Shown: one piece after another, positions 1-9,720 of the stretch
Position numbering within the stretch: position 1 is the first letter of the stretch
How the letters are laid out: every line of letters starts with the position of its first letter
NCBI RefSeq assembly: GCF_020736845.1
Contig: NZ_JAFFQR010000112.1
Location: 624,218 to 688,217, forward strand
DNA from: Paenibacillus farraposensis
GTDB taxonomy: Bacteria; Bacillota; Bacilli; Paenibacillales; Paenibacillaceae
Length of the DNA stretch: 64,000 nt
Reading direction: 5' to 3'
Notes under the pieces: generated by a model
Database searches by the model: none
The model's input: only the letters and a program-made list of their open reading frames with translations
What the model was told of the DNA's origin: nothing
Program-made: the position numbers and the translations under genes

Positions 1-259
1 AGTTTTGTGAGATGAAGTCCATCTCCCCCGGCTGTTTGACCGTTCCGCCGTAACCAAAAGCCATACCGAAGTTGCGTATCTGACCGTCACTGCCCGTGGA
101 TCTGAACAATCGAACGTCAGCGAATTTAGTCGCCGTATTTCTAGGGTTCCCGGTTACTGCCCGGTATTTAATAAACGTGTTCCAGCCATGAGCATTGAAT
201 TGTTTCTCCAATTCCTGCGGAAACAGTTGAAAAGTAGCATCTCCATCAAACCACGACAC
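1..259 (-). CDS. Tail-cluster structural/adhesin-like protein, partial
   Basis: The frame is open from a GTG at 259 to the window edge (86 codons seen, C-terminus missing). AGAGGTGAT lies seven bases before the GTG and supports this start. The N-terminus begins SWFDGDATFQLFPQELEKQF and is followed by a region rich in Gly and aromatic residues. The segment IRNFGMAFGYGG resembles the FGIAIAGTWYP-type segment of the next gene upstream, so it may be another member of the fibre/adhesin series. No known domain is recognised in the visible part. It is the last gene of the cluster seen here, separated from its upstream neighbour by a 223-bp gap. Confidence 0.65.
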   Translation of the reverse strand, partial: MSWFDGDATFQLFPQELEKQFNAHGWNTFIKYRAVTGNPRNTATKFADVRLFRSTGSDGQIRNFGMAFGYGGTVKQPGEMDFISQN

Positions 260-482
260 AATCAATCACCTCTAATATTAGATTAGCCAAGCTACACTAT
301 AGGGTAGTTGGTTATACTTTTATCTATTTCATATTAAAACAAGCCGATTCTCACTTGACTGAATTCCGCTTCTATTCGGTTACTACACCGGGCGTTTAAC
401 TAAATATTTACCATGATGTCTTCTCTGTAAGCTTTCCTCCCCCGGATTCATTCACCTCACCACAATGTATAGTGTCCGGTGG

Positions 483-1910
483 CTAAGGAGTTGGGGCTGG
501 TTTTATTTCATTTCCTTCATCATCTACTGTGTTCACATACAAGCCAATGCCCGCAGGCCTGAATTGAGTACCCGGTTTTTTGGTCAATGGGGAAATTCCC
601 TCTATCAGGAAGTAGCGGTATACATCAAATTCATCAGAACAGTTGGCCCGTTTGACTCTCAATTTGTTGGCATTAAAGGAAAAGGCGGCCAAAGAGATCG
701 TATCTTTTAATGTACCGCGCACTCCCTCTTCGGGGTGAATAACATATACTTTGGAAGTATGCACCTTCCCGCTGTAACGAGAAGGATTGAAAGTGTATTT
801 GTACAAAGGATTTTCAGCATTATTCCAGGCTCGCGGATAATCCTTCTTGCCGTCAACAGAGGTTCTGGCCGGCGGCATGAGATTAGGCGGCGAATTCCAG
901 GAAAGATAATGGGCTTGATATCTCGCACCCTGCTTGGCGCGATTAACCATGATATTATCCAGACCATTAGCCGGAAAGTTAGGATATGATTTTAACAATG
1001 GCATAATATGGGGCTGTCTGGTTGTGGTATCATCAAAGTCATACGTAGCGACTCCATTCACCGTATCCCTGATCGGAACCGTTCCTGCAAATAAAGCATA
1101 AACTTTATCGCCTTCCTCAACCGGGTCCAGCTTGCCAAAGTAGAGCGGAATGATCGGAACCAGATTGTTTTCTGGGGCCGGCACATTATCACACTGAATG
1201 GTAAAAAAGAAATTCGTGTCTGAAAGAGTCCCTTTCACAGCAATTTCAGAATCACTCCACCAGTTTGTATTTTGGACAGGGTAGTTAAAAGAGTTGTTGT
1301 AATAAGACTCCATCAGCTTGTAGCGCAGACCTGCTTGCATGATTGGAGACTGCATTCGTGCGCCTTCTGCTTTGGTCACTGTAAACATGGGACCGCTACT
1401 CGTCGTCTTCCACGCAGATTCCTCTACTTCAATATCCAGCGCTGCCCGAAGCTGCCCGGCTTCAGAATTATCGTTCCAGGCCAGTACAAGATCTGCACCG
1501 TCTGGCTTCAATCCTTTTAAATCTTCTAGCATGTACACATATAAAGTATGGGAAAGCCTGTATTTGCGGAATTCATTTGTTGCCCATTCCCCAAACTGCT
1601 TGTAGGAATCCTTATCCGGGCGCTTCACATAATCAGCCAATCGTGGGTACCATGTTCCGGCAATGGCGATACCGAAGCTTTGATTTTCCTTATTGGAATA
1701 TATAAAATGTTCGGCAACCGTGATCCGATAATTTGTATAGTTCCTCACTAAATCCGAGGGATGGGTAATATTTGCATCAAAAATGACCCTTTTGTAATTG
1801 GCCGAGACTTTCCAGCCTGCGGTAGCGAGCAACTCTCCCATACGGGGCTGTAAGTCTGCTTCTGTTACTTTTGGAGTAAATGCTGCTGCTGTCGTATCAA
1901 TGAATGACAT
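483..1910 (-). CDS. Tail-cluster virion structural / fibre-like protein (475 aa)
   Basis: A 475-residue protein rich in Asn, Tyr, Trp and Pro, with no signal peptide. Its C-terminal third is clearly paralogous to the 772-aa protein just upstream: both carry GARYQ, NPSRY, HPE-G-GTL and GISPLTK...RPAGIG segments in the same order. This suggests a shared fibre or receptor-binding fold. GGGGAG lies six bases before the ATG. It has no recognised catalytic motif. The likely role is distal tail decoration or adhesion, inferred from its position after the hub gene. The acidic, proline-rich C-terminus (KPAPTP) looks like a flexible end. Confidence 0.6.
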   Translation of the reverse strand: MSFIDTTAAAFTPKVTEADLQPRMGELLATAGWKVSANYKRVIFDANITHPSDLVRNYTNYRITVAEHFIYSNKENQSFGIAIAGTWYPRLADYVKRPDKDSYKQFGEWATNEFRKYRLSHTLYVYMLEDLKGLKPDGADLVLAWNDNSEAGQLRAALDIEVEESAWKTTSSGPMFTVTKAEGARMQSPIMQAGLRYKLMESYYNNSFNYPVQNTNWWSDSEIAVKGTLSDTNFFFTIQCDNVPAPENNLVPIIPLYFGKLDPVEEGDKVYALFAGTVPIRDTVNGVATYDFDDTTTRQPHIMPLLKSYPNFPANGLDNIMVNRAKQGARYQAHYLSWNSPPNLMPPARTSVDGKKDYPRAWNNAENPLYKYTFNPSRYSGKVHTSKVYVIHPEEGVRGTLKDTISLAAFSFNANKLRVKRANCSDEFDVYRYFLIEGISPLTKKPGTQFRPAGIGLYVNTVDDEGNEIKPAPTP

Positions 1911-1949
1911 TTGTTTCTCCCCTTTCTTTGAATTACGATTTGTTCTTTG

Positions 1950-4268
1950 CTACTTAACTACGTCAATGTCTGCTGATGCCGTTCCTGTCTGTCCCAATTC
2001 ATTTGTTACGGTGAAGGTAACGGTGTACTTTCCCTCTTTATGAAAAGTAAAGCGGGCGTTATTCACCGTACGGCCTTCTGGATTTGTACCATCTGAAGCA
2101 AACCAGTTGAATATAATCATCGGTGAATGCCTGTTATAGGAAGCTATCAATTCCACTCCCTCCCCGATATGGACAGAAATATGGGACGGAGTTAGGGATA
2201 CAACGAACGGAGGCAGCGAAACAGGCAGCCGTTTTTCCGGTCTTCGAAGATTTCCAGCCTTCAAAATACCGATGCCCGCTGGTCGATAAGGTGTCGCTGC
2301 CCGTTTGGTCAACGGTGATATGCCCTCTGTCAGATAATAAGAATACGTCCGATGCTTAGGGCCCTCTCCATCGGTGCAGTGCTCATCAACAGCCTCCAGC
2401 TCATCCCCGTTCATTATAGTTAAGGGCGACAGTAAAATAACATTTCGTAGTGTTCCGTGCGTACCATCTTCCGGATGTATTAATAAAGCTCTCGAAGAAT
2501 GGACCTGCTCAGTGTAGCGGGATGGATTAAACTCATATTGATAGGTATTGCTCATATCGCTGTTGTTCCAGGCTCGGACGTGCTTGGCACCTGACGTGTT
2601 CTCCCGCAAGGGAGGCATCCTGTTCGACGGAACATTCCAGGCAAAATAGTACGATTGATAACGCGCACCATACTTTGTCCTCTTGACCATGACAGAATCA
2701 ATACCATTACTCGGGTGAGCAGGATATTCTTTTAAGATCGGCATAAGCACATCCTGATGACGTTTGGGATCTGCATCATCATAGTCAAACCGGGCCGATT
2801 GACTGAGCGCATTCTCTAAACTCAAGCCATCTTTCGCAAAGGCAGTTCCTGCGAATAGAGCGGCTGTAGCACCCGCATTTTCTGTATAGATTTGAAGATC
2901 CACCCAGACCCTTGCGGAAACTGGACTATAACCATCAACTCCGGAAGAAGCGAACACTTCCAAATCAAATGAATTCTTGCCATCCACCCCGTATACGGAA
3001 AACTCTCCAAGGTACTCTGCCTGATTTTTGGAATCGACAGGGGTGCGGGCTTCTGTGGTTCGCAGCTTTACAAGCTCCTGACCTGCAATACGTAGAGAAA
3101 TATAGTCTGACTCCGCAGCCACATCTCCTGATAACCACACTTTCATCGTAGATCCGGTATTAACCATAGGACTCTCCGAGAAAAAGGTTGCTTTGCGGGA
3201 ATCCTCATCTCTATTCAGTTCAAACACGCGACTCTCGTTCATGATTGAATTTGCATTGCTCTGGACATCAAAATCGCCCATATAGATCGGGATCGAAGGT
3301 ACTGCATTACGTTCCCAGGCAGGTGCTGTATCTGCCAGCAAAACCAGCATGGCAGACTTTCCATCGACGTAGCCTCTAAGCTGGACTTTGCTGTCCTGCC
3401 ACCAGTTGGTGAATTTCACATTCATGGAGGCCACCTGTTCATAACGATCCAGTTGTGGAATCCGTGTCCGCGAAGCAACGTAAGGCGATTGATAAAATTG
3501 AGGAAACTGATGCGTGATCCTCCACTGAAGCGCTTGGGTTTCCTCGTGCAGCCCCCACATGGAGGATTGAATCTCTACGTCCAAAGCAAGCCGCTTGAAA
3601 TCAGCGGGTTGTTCCCAGCCCACAATCATTCTGCTCGTATTCACGAACTTTTCCAATTGATAAAAATACACCGTATGACGCTCAAACAGGTTGTCCTCTT
3701 CAACCTTTTGGACAGCCCAAGAGAATATACCGTCAGATTGTGGCTCCAGCTGCGTTCCCCAACCGGTATGCTTCCTGTGAATAGCGAAAGGGATTTTTGA
3801 GCCTGTATTGTGCAGCTTTTCCTTCACACTGCCCAGCATGGCCAGGCCAAAAAGATGCCCCGATACATTTCGCAAAATATAGTGCTTGGCTACAACAAAT
3901 TCAAATTCCTCCGAGTCGTTCAGATCACTGTAATAAACTGCGGCCTCTCCTGAAACTCCCGACGCGAAGGTAATGCGCTGTCCGCCATCCTTTCTCTCTT
4001 CTGCTGAATAATAGGAAGACGGCATAAGCTCGCCATCCAAATACACATAGTAGTCACCCTTACGCGCAAGCTTGGGAATATCTACATAGGAATTGACGAG
4101 TGGAAGAGAGAAGCGCTGAATCACAGGTTTGGTCAATCTGCTTGAATACACAACCTTATGAAATTCGTCCACCATATCCCATCCGTTTTTAGAGCAAAGG
4201 GCCGCGATCTGGCTCATCAGCTGGTCTTCGTTAACGAGCATGTCCAGCCAAGGACTATCCTGTGGCAT
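1950..4268 (-). CDS. Tail-cluster fibre-like protein with C-terminal PKD/Ig-like domain (772 aa)
   Basis: Largest member of the fibre-like series. Residues from about 500 to 680 repeat the module of the 475-aa downstream protein (GARYQ, NPSRY, GTLR, GISPLTKRA, YRPAGIGI). The last ~85 residues form a PKD/Ig-like domain: VSLTPSHISVHIGEGVELIA, then FNWFASDG, KYTVTFTVTNELG. PKD domains are common in surface-binding and polysaccharide-binding proteins. AAGGTGGTG precedes the ATG. No signal peptide, consistent with assembly into a cytoplasmically built particle. A receptor-binding role is inference. It follows the 128-aa gene by 17 bases, so the genes are co-transcribed. Confidence 0.6.
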   Translation of the reverse strand: MPQDSPWLDMLVNEDQLMSQIAALCSKNGWDMVDEFHKVVYSSRLTKPVIQRFSLPLVNSYVDIPKLARKGDYYVYLDGELMPSSYYSAEERKDGGQRITFASGVSGEAAVYYSDLNDSEEFEFVVAKHYILRNVSGHLFGLAMLGSVKEKLHNTGSKIPFAIHRKHTGWGTQLEPQSDGIFSWAVQKVEEDNLFERHTVYFYQLEKFVNTSRMIVGWEQPADFKRLALDVEIQSSMWGLHEETQALQWRITHQFPQFYQSPYVASRTRIPQLDRYEQVASMNVKFTNWWQDSKVQLRGYVDGKSAMLVLLADTAPAWERNAVPSIPIYMGDFDVQSNANSIMNESRVFELNRDEDSRKATFFSESPMVNTGSTMKVWLSGDVAAESDYISLRIAGQELVKLRTTEARTPVDSKNQAEYLGEFSVYGVDGKNSFDLEVFASSGVDGYSPVSARVWVDLQIYTENAGATAALFAGTAFAKDGLSLENALSQSARFDYDDADPKRHQDVLMPILKEYPAHPSNGIDSVMVKRTKYGARYQSYYFAWNVPSNRMPPLRENTSGAKHVRAWNNSDMSNTYQYEFNPSRYTEQVHSSRALLIHPEDGTHGTLRNVILLSPLTIMNGDELEAVDEHCTDGEGPKHRTYSYYLTEGISPLTKRAATPYRPAGIGILKAGNLRRPEKRLPVSLPPFVVSLTPSHISVHIGEGVELIASYNRHSPMIIFNWFASDGTNPEGRTVNNARFTFHKEGKYTVTFTVTNELGQTGTASADIDVVK

Positions 4269-4285
4269 GATATTTCACCACCTTT

Positions 4286-4672
4286 CTATTGGAGCATTTG
4301 ATAGTTCATCCATATATCCTTGTTCCTGCCGCCTTCATTAAAGAACTCAAAACGAAATTCAGTCCCCGTCGGACAAGGAATAACGGCGGTGAAATACATT
4401 CCTTCAGGCAGGTCCTTCGTGAAGATCCGTTGGCATATCAGCTTATCTCCCACATATAAATTCCAATAATCACTGGACTCATAAAAGGACGCTCCCACTG
4501 CTACCGCAAGCAGCTCGCAATCATGACTGACTTGCATTGTGCTTTCTACCCTGCCAATTCCTCTGGATTCAATTCGATTGCCCACAATGTACGGCTGGGT
4601 CTTCGTTGGCATAAAAGGCGGGTCCAAACGCCCGCCTACCATATAGCTTGCAAAATTACCACCACTGGACAA
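4286..4672 (-). CDS. Small tail-cluster protein of unknown function (128 aa)
   Basis: I do not recognise this family. The start is TTG at 4672, with GGGCGGTG six bases upstream; the stop of the preceding gene lies three bases before. The protein is predicted mostly beta (alternating hydrophobic pattern around QVSHDCELLAVAVGASFYES and YFTAVIPCPTGTEFRFEFFN) and has a Gly/Pro-rich N-terminus. There is no signal peptide or membrane segment. Its position between the hub and the large fibre proteins suggests a small baseplate or fibre-adaptor role, which is inference only. Confidence 0.55.
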   Translation of the reverse strand: MSSGGNFASYMVGGRLDPPFMPTKTQPYIVGNRIESRGIGRVESTMQVSHDCELLAVAVGASFYESSDYWNLYVGDKLICQRIFTKDLPEGMYFTAVIPCPTGTEFRFEFFNEGGRNKDIWMNYQMLQ

Positions 4673-4675
4673 CGA

Positions 4676-5095
4676 TTACACCGCCCTTACATAATCAAGC
4701 GTCAGATTTTTGAACAAGCCATTTTCCCGGATAATGCTTCCCCGTATAGCGTTTAACGTCAGAATATCAGCCTCTTCTTCCATTTCTGCGTTCAGGGTTG
4801 TGGAAGCTTTAAATTCAATAAAAAATCCGGTCACCTGCAACAGATCGTCTCGATACAGCGTTAGCCGTTCTGACAAACCGTTATCATAGGTGTACAGCAC
4901 TGACGTTACCAATGCAGGATATTGAGGCATTTCACGGGCCACATCAATGGTAATGACATTAGGCTCCTCCTGAGCCTTTTTATCCAACAATCCGTCCGTC
5001 TGACCCGCATGTACTCTTTCCTTGCGTACTTCACGTCGAATCAGATCAATAATCGGGAATACCTCGTTGGAATTCGTAAAATTCTGGTTTTCCAA
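4676..5095 (-). CDS. Small tail-cluster protein of unknown function (139 aa)
   Basis: Starts with TTG at 5095, with GGGGAGGTG seven bases upstream. The N-terminal ~40 residues are charged and helical (IIDLIRREVRKERVHAG); the rest has a beta-like pattern. No known domain is recognised. It is the first gene after a hairpin at 5126-5172 that could attenuate transcription from the hub gene, and it overlaps the ribosome-binding region of the 128-aa gene. A baseplate or connector role is plausible only from context. Confidence 0.5.
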   Translation of the reverse strand: MENQNFTNSNEVFPIIDLIRREVRKERVHAGQTDGLLDKKAQEEPNVITIDVAREMPQYPALVTSVLYTYDNGLSERLTLYRDDLLQVTGFFIEFKASTTLNAEMEEEADILTLNAIRGSIIRENGLFKNLTLDYVRAV

Positions 5096-5125
5096 AGTTT
5101 ACACCTCCCCTTCTCCTTCAATATA

Positions 5126-5172
5126 AGAAAAAGGAAATGACAATTAACGCAGGTTGCGTAATGCCATTTCCT
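5126..5172 (-). terminator. Intra-cluster hairpin with T-run (attenuator or terminator)
   Basis: On the minus strand an 11-bp imperfect stem, AGGAAATGGCA against TGTCATTTCCT, is followed by TTTTTC. It lies between the hub/lysin gene and the fibre genes. It could lower expression of the fibre genes relative to the structural genes. Confidence 0.6.
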
Positions 5173-5202
5173 TTGCTTGTGCTATGGATTATACCGTCAA
5201 AA

Positions 5203-8200
5203 TCAGGCTTTTGCAGGAAGAGCCGACCACGTCAGCTCCAGATAGTTGACCATGCCGCATTCATTGCCAACCAGCCTGTTGCCCTTAATCAGATAATATC
5301 CCGCATTACAGGTATGGTTGTCATACACATAACACCCATCCAAAAGCTCTATGTGCGGGTTGCCCGGAATAACCATATTTTTGGTGCGGGCTTGTCTTTT
5401 GATATCAAAAAATACTTTATTCGCTATCTGCTGCTTGAGATCGCGCATGGATGCCTCATCCTGCTCTTCAATCCATGGCAGCTGTAATGCCATAGTTCTC
5501 ATGTTCCCTTTAGTGGCGAGAATTAGGCTTTTATCCAGAAAGTGCTCCGTCAAACCCGCAGAACCGGTAATCATCAGATGATTACGAACACGCGAATAGT
5601 CGGTAGAAGACGTCATTTCAAGCAAATGATCATCTGTAAATTTCCATTTGGAACGCGCTGCCTGATCCCAATCCGGAGTATCCAGAAAATCCATCCGTTT
5701 CAATACAAACGTTCCGAAGCGATCGCATCTGACATCGTAGGGCAAATCCTGCATGAGCGTTTGTATAGCATCTGATGCCCTTGTCCCCGCCTTGAAGGAC
5801 GCCTTGGCTACGATAGGACTTTTCCAGCCTTCTGCTGTTTTTATACGTTCTTGATCCTGGGGAATCGTCTGAAGTTCTCCTGTCTTGGGATCAAATTTCA
5901 TATAGGAGTGATCGCGCTTCTTCACATCAACATACTCCGTTTCGGCTATATCCAAATCAGGGTATTGGCAATCTTCACTCTGCACACGCCATGAATCAAG
6001 ACCGGCTGCAACCGCAATATCCCTTACAATGCTGGACTTCATCCAGGCAAAGGCGCCGCCATCCCCGGCATACGCTTCCTCTGGAGGGTAGATCATATCT
6101 TTATAAAATACAAATTCCTCCAGCATGTCATATCGGTCTACACAGTGAAACGTAAGCGTTCTTCTCTTGGCATCCTCCTCCATTTCACCCTTGATCATAC
6201 CTGTAAATACACGCACCAGCTCATCGCCATAACCTGCATAAATACGGATGGGGGTCCCCTCACTAATCAGGTGCCGCTGTTCTCCCTCCTCCCAATAGGT
6301 AAATTCATTGGACGACTGCTTCTTTCCATCAGAAAATGCAGCGTATTGTTCCAAGAATGGGGAATAGATCCCTCTCGCATTATTTAAAGTTACAGTAGCT
6401 GAGCTCGAGGACATATCCATGTGAGAATAAACCTCCCAGTTCATCACATCCTGTTCCAGTGAAACGGTATCCTCATACTGAAATCCGCCGATGTCATACC
6501 ACTTCTCCTTATACGTATCTGCGATATGGGTGGCAAACTGCTCAATGGAGTAATCATGAAAAGCATATTTTATCTCTGCAATATAGAGACCGCCACTAGA
6601 TACGGAGAACCGTAGTCTGTTCGTCGTATCATCCTCGGATACGCCGCGCACTCGGGTATTTTCCCATTGTTCGATACCACCTGACAGTATGCTTTTCACA
6701 TATACATCCATATCCGTTTCATTATGACAGGTTACAACATAATCCGTGTACTCACTCAAATGGTTATGGCTATAGGAGTTCACATTCGTAGAAATCCCCT
6801 GATCTGTAACCTTGAGGATAAAGACTTTGGAGCCATTGGAGATCATTATTTTCCCTTGTGTTCCCTGATCGGCTTTGATGCGGAACTGCATCGTAAATGG
6901 AAATTTGTTGATCTTCCCAGCCCGCTCAATCCCGGCCTCTCCCTGTGCGGTCGATATTTTCTGCTGATTTCCCAAATCCGTCTCCACCATATGCTGATCG
7001 GGAGTCCAATTGTTTATTGTGCACATCGGGTCTTCAAACGTCCAGACTGTTTTGGCCGAGATGGATTCCACATCAAATTCTCTGGCTTTCAGTAAAGTGA
7101 TCCCGAAATTGCCCCTTGATGCCTTGGAAGGATTCGACATGGAAAATTCAATTTTGTGGCGACCACCCGTCACTGGAATAGAGGGAGGATAAGCCAGTCC
7201 ATTTTTGGCATTGACCCCTTCAATGGTGGCAACTACATGGTCGTCCACCTTCACCTCTACTCTGTCCTCGATGTCCATATCCGAAACGTAGGCCCAGCTC
7301 AAACAGCCTGCCTTGAACCAGTCATGCACAAACGAAAATTTCTTTACCTGGCCTGCCCCGTCTGTTCGTTCAAAACCTAAAACATTACGGACCTGATTAG
7401 GCGTTTCATTTGTAAAAAATTGTGTCGCACCTACGATATCCATAAATTTCAAAGGGTCCAGACTCGTTTTTTGAGCCGTAAAATCCTTGAAATACGATAC
7501 TTTCTCCGTGGTCCGATTGATCTGGTAGGATTCGCTGGCTTGGTCTACTTCTGAATTGGCGCTGCGGGTTCTTCCGTCTCCCCACTGCTTGATTTTTACA
7601 ATGACAGGCTTTCGCCCAAATTGAAGGCATTTCTCTGCATTTTTCATTAAAATCTCAATGCGTTTGCCCTTCGTGGAGCCTGCCGTATCATCGGCCACAT
7701 ATTCACCCCAATTTTTCCCCTCTACCCATAGCTCAACCTTGCTTCCCAAAGGAATGACAGAAGGATCGACAGCGATAATTTTGTAGTCCTTCCACTGCCG
7801 TACATCTGTTCCGCCTCTTGTTATGCCTTCAGAGTTTGCAGGATTCACATAATAAGCCCACGCTTCCATGCTATATTCGGTGTGGGATTCGAGGGCGCTA
7901 GCTTCCAACGATGAAGCAGCCACGCTTTTATTCTCAACAGCCGTATCCAGCGTTCGAATGGGCAATTGTATGGCTTTTTCTCCACGCAGGAAAGCTTCGG
8001 GGTTCAAATCCTTGCCATCCTTGCGAACCTCAAAATGAAGATATGCTTCATCCCCGCCTTCACTGCTATTCTTGTGACCCGAATTCCATCCTATAGCAAT
8101 CGGGTCCCCAGCCCTCACATGATCTCCAACCTTGACCATCATGGCATGGGGTTTCAAATGGCCATAACGGGTCGCCCAGCCATTGCCGTGATCAATATAT

Positions 8201-8658
8201 ACAGCGTGGCCGTAACCCTTTATGGCACCAGCCGCAGTGATTTTCCCATCCCATACAGCATGGATGGTATCTTCCTTGTCACAAGCCAGGTCCACGCCCT
8301 TGTGATGAGGGCGCTTGGAGTTCACTGAATGGTGACGGTTGGTAACCAGCATGCCCTGAATGTGATTCGAGTCAGTAACATGTTCACGCATTTTTGCACT
8401 TGAAAGGATCGGCATGGACATAGGCAGATTGGAGAGACGTGCTATCTCGCTAATCTTTATTGCTTCCTGTTCACTTGTTAGTTGGGTCACACCATCAATG
8501 GATAAAAAGTCTTTAACAGACGTATCTTTTACATATTGAACGACGTCTTGGTTTGGCCGTGATCCGCGGACATAGGACATTTTGTCCAGCTCAACAATGA
8601 CGCGTGGCTTACGGCCCGGAGCCTGTACACGCTTCATCATGGATTCAAGAAAAGTCAT
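5203..8658 (-). CDS. Tail hub / tail-associated lysin with M23 peptidase and 3D domains (1151 aa)
   Basis: Domains in order: a short N-terminal stretch resembling the start of a tail-hub domain (KPRVIVEL, residues 17-24); an M23 endopeptidase domain (~115-222) with the zinc pair H119-x3-D123, the YGHL histidine H167 and the zinc ligand H208; a 3D domain (~262-360) with IAVDPSVIPLG (D298) and DDTAG; a middle part with a jelly-roll/lectin-like pattern; and a C-terminal hub-like part (~750-1151) with FTGMIKGE and RDIAVAAGLDSW segments. The usual HxH motif reads Y206-L-H208, so the catalytic first His is replaced. The third 3D acid is Glu335. GGAGATG precedes the ATG. The protein probably cuts or binds peptidoglycan at the tail tip. 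Confidence 0.8.
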   Translation of the reverse strand: MTFLESMMKRVQAPGRKPRVIVELDKMSYVRGSRPNQDVVQYVKDTSVKDFLSIDGVTQLTSEQEAIKISEIARLSNLPMSMPILSSAKMREHVTDSNHIQGMLVTNRHHSVNSKRPHHKGVDLACDKEDTIHAVWDGKITAAGAIKGYGHAVYIDHGNGWATRYGHLKPHAMMVKVGDHVRAGDPIAIGWNSGHKNSSEGGDEAYLHFEVRKDGKDLNPEAFLRGEKAIQLPIRTLDTAVENKSVAASSLEASALESHTEYSMEAWAYYVNPANSEGITRGGTDVRQWKDYKIIAVDPSVIPLGSKVELWVEGKNWGEYVADDTAGSTKGKRIEILMKNAEKCLQFGRKPVIVKIKQWGDGRTRSANSEVDQASESYQINRTTEKVSYFKDFTAQKTSLDPLKFMDIVGATQFFTNETPNQVRNVLGFERTDGAGQVKKFSFVHDWFKAGCLSWAYVSDMDIEDRVEVKVDDHVVATIEGVNAKNGLAYPPSIPVTGGRHKIEFSMSNPSKASRGNFGITLLKAREFDVESISAKTVWTFEDPMCTINNWTPDQHMVETDLGNQQKISTAQGEAGIERAGKINKFPFTMQFRIKADQGTQGKIMISNGSKVFILKVTDQGISTNVNSYSHNHLSEYTDYVVTCHNETDMDVYVKSILSGGIEQWENTRVRGVSEDDTTNRLRFSVSSGGLYIAEIKYAFHDYSIEQFATHIADTYKEKWYDIGGFQYEDTVSLEQDVMNWEVYSHMDMSSSSATVTLNNARGIYSPFLEQYAAFSDGKKQSSNEFTYWEEGEQRHLISEGTPIRIYAGYGDELVRVFTGMIKGEMEEDAKRRTLTFHCVDRYDMLEEFVFYKDMIYPPEEAYAGDGGAFAWMKSSIVRDIAVAAGLDSWRVQSEDCQYPDLDIAETEYVDVKKRDHSYMKFDPKTGELQTIPQDQERIKTAEGWKSPIVAKASFKAGTRASDAIQTLMQDLPYDVRCDRFGTFVLKRMDFLDTPDWDQAARSKWKFTDDHLLEMTSSTDYSRVRNHLMITGSAGLTEHFLDKSLILATKGNMRTMALQLPWIEEQDEASMRDLKQQIANKVFFDIKRQARTKNMVIPGNPHIELLDGCYVYDNHTCNAGYYLIKGNRLVGNECGMVNYLELTWSALPAKA

Positions 8659-8669
8659 TTTTTCATCTC

Positions 8670-9719
8670 CTATCTAAATTTCTCCAGGGCCCACTCTATG
8701 AACCGGTTTAAAAATACAACGGCTTCCGCACGTGTAATACATTTTTCAGGTTCCAGCATATTGTTTTCATAGAGTGGAAATACGCAGCTTCCATCTAGAA
8801 ACTGCTCACTCATCAAGTCCATAACATTCTGCTCATACCATTGGCCTGAGAAGGTGCTTCGATCCTTTATGGTTCTCTGTGGATACGCACTGCTCTCCAA
8901 TCCATGGTCGGTATATCTGTTATAAATATCCACCCGCATCTGTTGAAGAAGAACAAGAAACTGTGCTCGTTTTATACGAACATCCGGAAAGAAACGATCA
9001 TGATAGCGGGCGTGTGCAGTACTTGCAATAACGGTCTCCTGTTTGAATTGCACCCTTCCGGCATCACGATAGTTATATCCGACAATTGCGGTAAACCCGT
9101 TATAGTTGAAGGGAAGATATACAATTCCCTGATGAATCGCAAATACATCCTGTCTGAAGCCGAATGCCTTCTTTATAGCTTCACTTGGAACTTCTTCCGT
9201 GAGAATCTGTACAGGCAGCCGCTTGAGCTTGGTTCCCAGAACCGTGACCGTCTCCGGCTGATATTTGGCTTGGCTTTGATAATCAGCCGCCATGGACAAG
9301 GCCGCCGAAGGCAGGGAAATCGCACTTTCGTCCGTCCCAACATAAGGCCCTTGAACACAGCCATCCTTCTGATAAGCGGGTCTACCATATGCGATGCATA
9401 CCACCCCAAGTCCGCCAGACAGAGGATGAGGCATCGTTATCTTCTCGTTCTCCACTTTTTCAGGCTGCACCTGAACTCCATCGATGAGAACAAAAACCGG
9501 ATTATCAATATGCACCTGGTAGCCGGGAATGGCAAACTCCTGTTGGCCATCGAACGTTATATAGCGCTTGATCATGCGTTCATGCCCCGGCTCAAACGTG
9601 TCGTAGGCCAGCCCCTCTATAAAGCTGTGCTCGCTTGGAGCATCCAGACCTAATCGTGTCATATCCAGCATATCTCTATAAAACCAATCCAGTGGATCAA
9701 CATCAATCCAACGTTTCAT
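8670..9719 (-). CDS. Tail-cluster protein with C-terminal SLH-like repeats (349 aa)
   Basis: Residues 1-240 have a beta-rich pattern with an Ig-like or carbohydrate-binding feel (RYITFDGQQEFAIPGYQVHI, VFVLIDGVQVQP) but no named family I can assign. Residues ~245-349 carry two degenerate S-layer-homology motifs: FFPDVRIKRAQFLVLLQQ and, later, a full-length unit ending in EPEKCITRAEAVVFLNRF. The ITRAE motif is the usual SLH signature for binding pyruvylated secondary cell-wall polymer. SD AAGGGGG lies seven bases before the ATG. It sits between the Dit-like gene and the hub gene, which suggests a baseplate component. Confidence 0.65.
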   Translation of the reverse strand: MKRWIDVDPLDWFYRDMLDMTRLGLDAPSEHSFIEGLAYDTFEPGHERMIKRYITFDGQQEFAIPGYQVHIDNPVFVLIDGVQVQPEKVENEKITMPHPLSGGLGVVCIAYGRPAYQKDGCVQGPYVGTDESAISLPSAALSMAADYQSQAKYQPETVTVLGTKLKRLPVQILTEEVPSEAIKKAFGFRQDVFAIHQGIVYLPFNYNGFTAIVGYNYRDAGRVQFKQETVIASTAHARYHDRFFPDVRIKRAQFLVLLQQMRVDIYNRYTDHGLESSAYPQRTIKDRSTFSGQWYEQNVMDLMSEQFLDGSCVFPLYENNMLEPEKCITRAEAVVFLNRFIEWALEKFR

Positions 9720-9720
9720 C

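Noticed and set aside
260..482. 15-codon ORF with an SD-like GTGAGG in the gap of the fibre genes
   Set aside because: Too short, with no conservation evidence or coupling to neighbours.
8904..9653. 249-codon plus-strand ORF over the SLH-like tail gene
   Set aside because: Opposite to a gene in a colinear operon with good SD; no domain.
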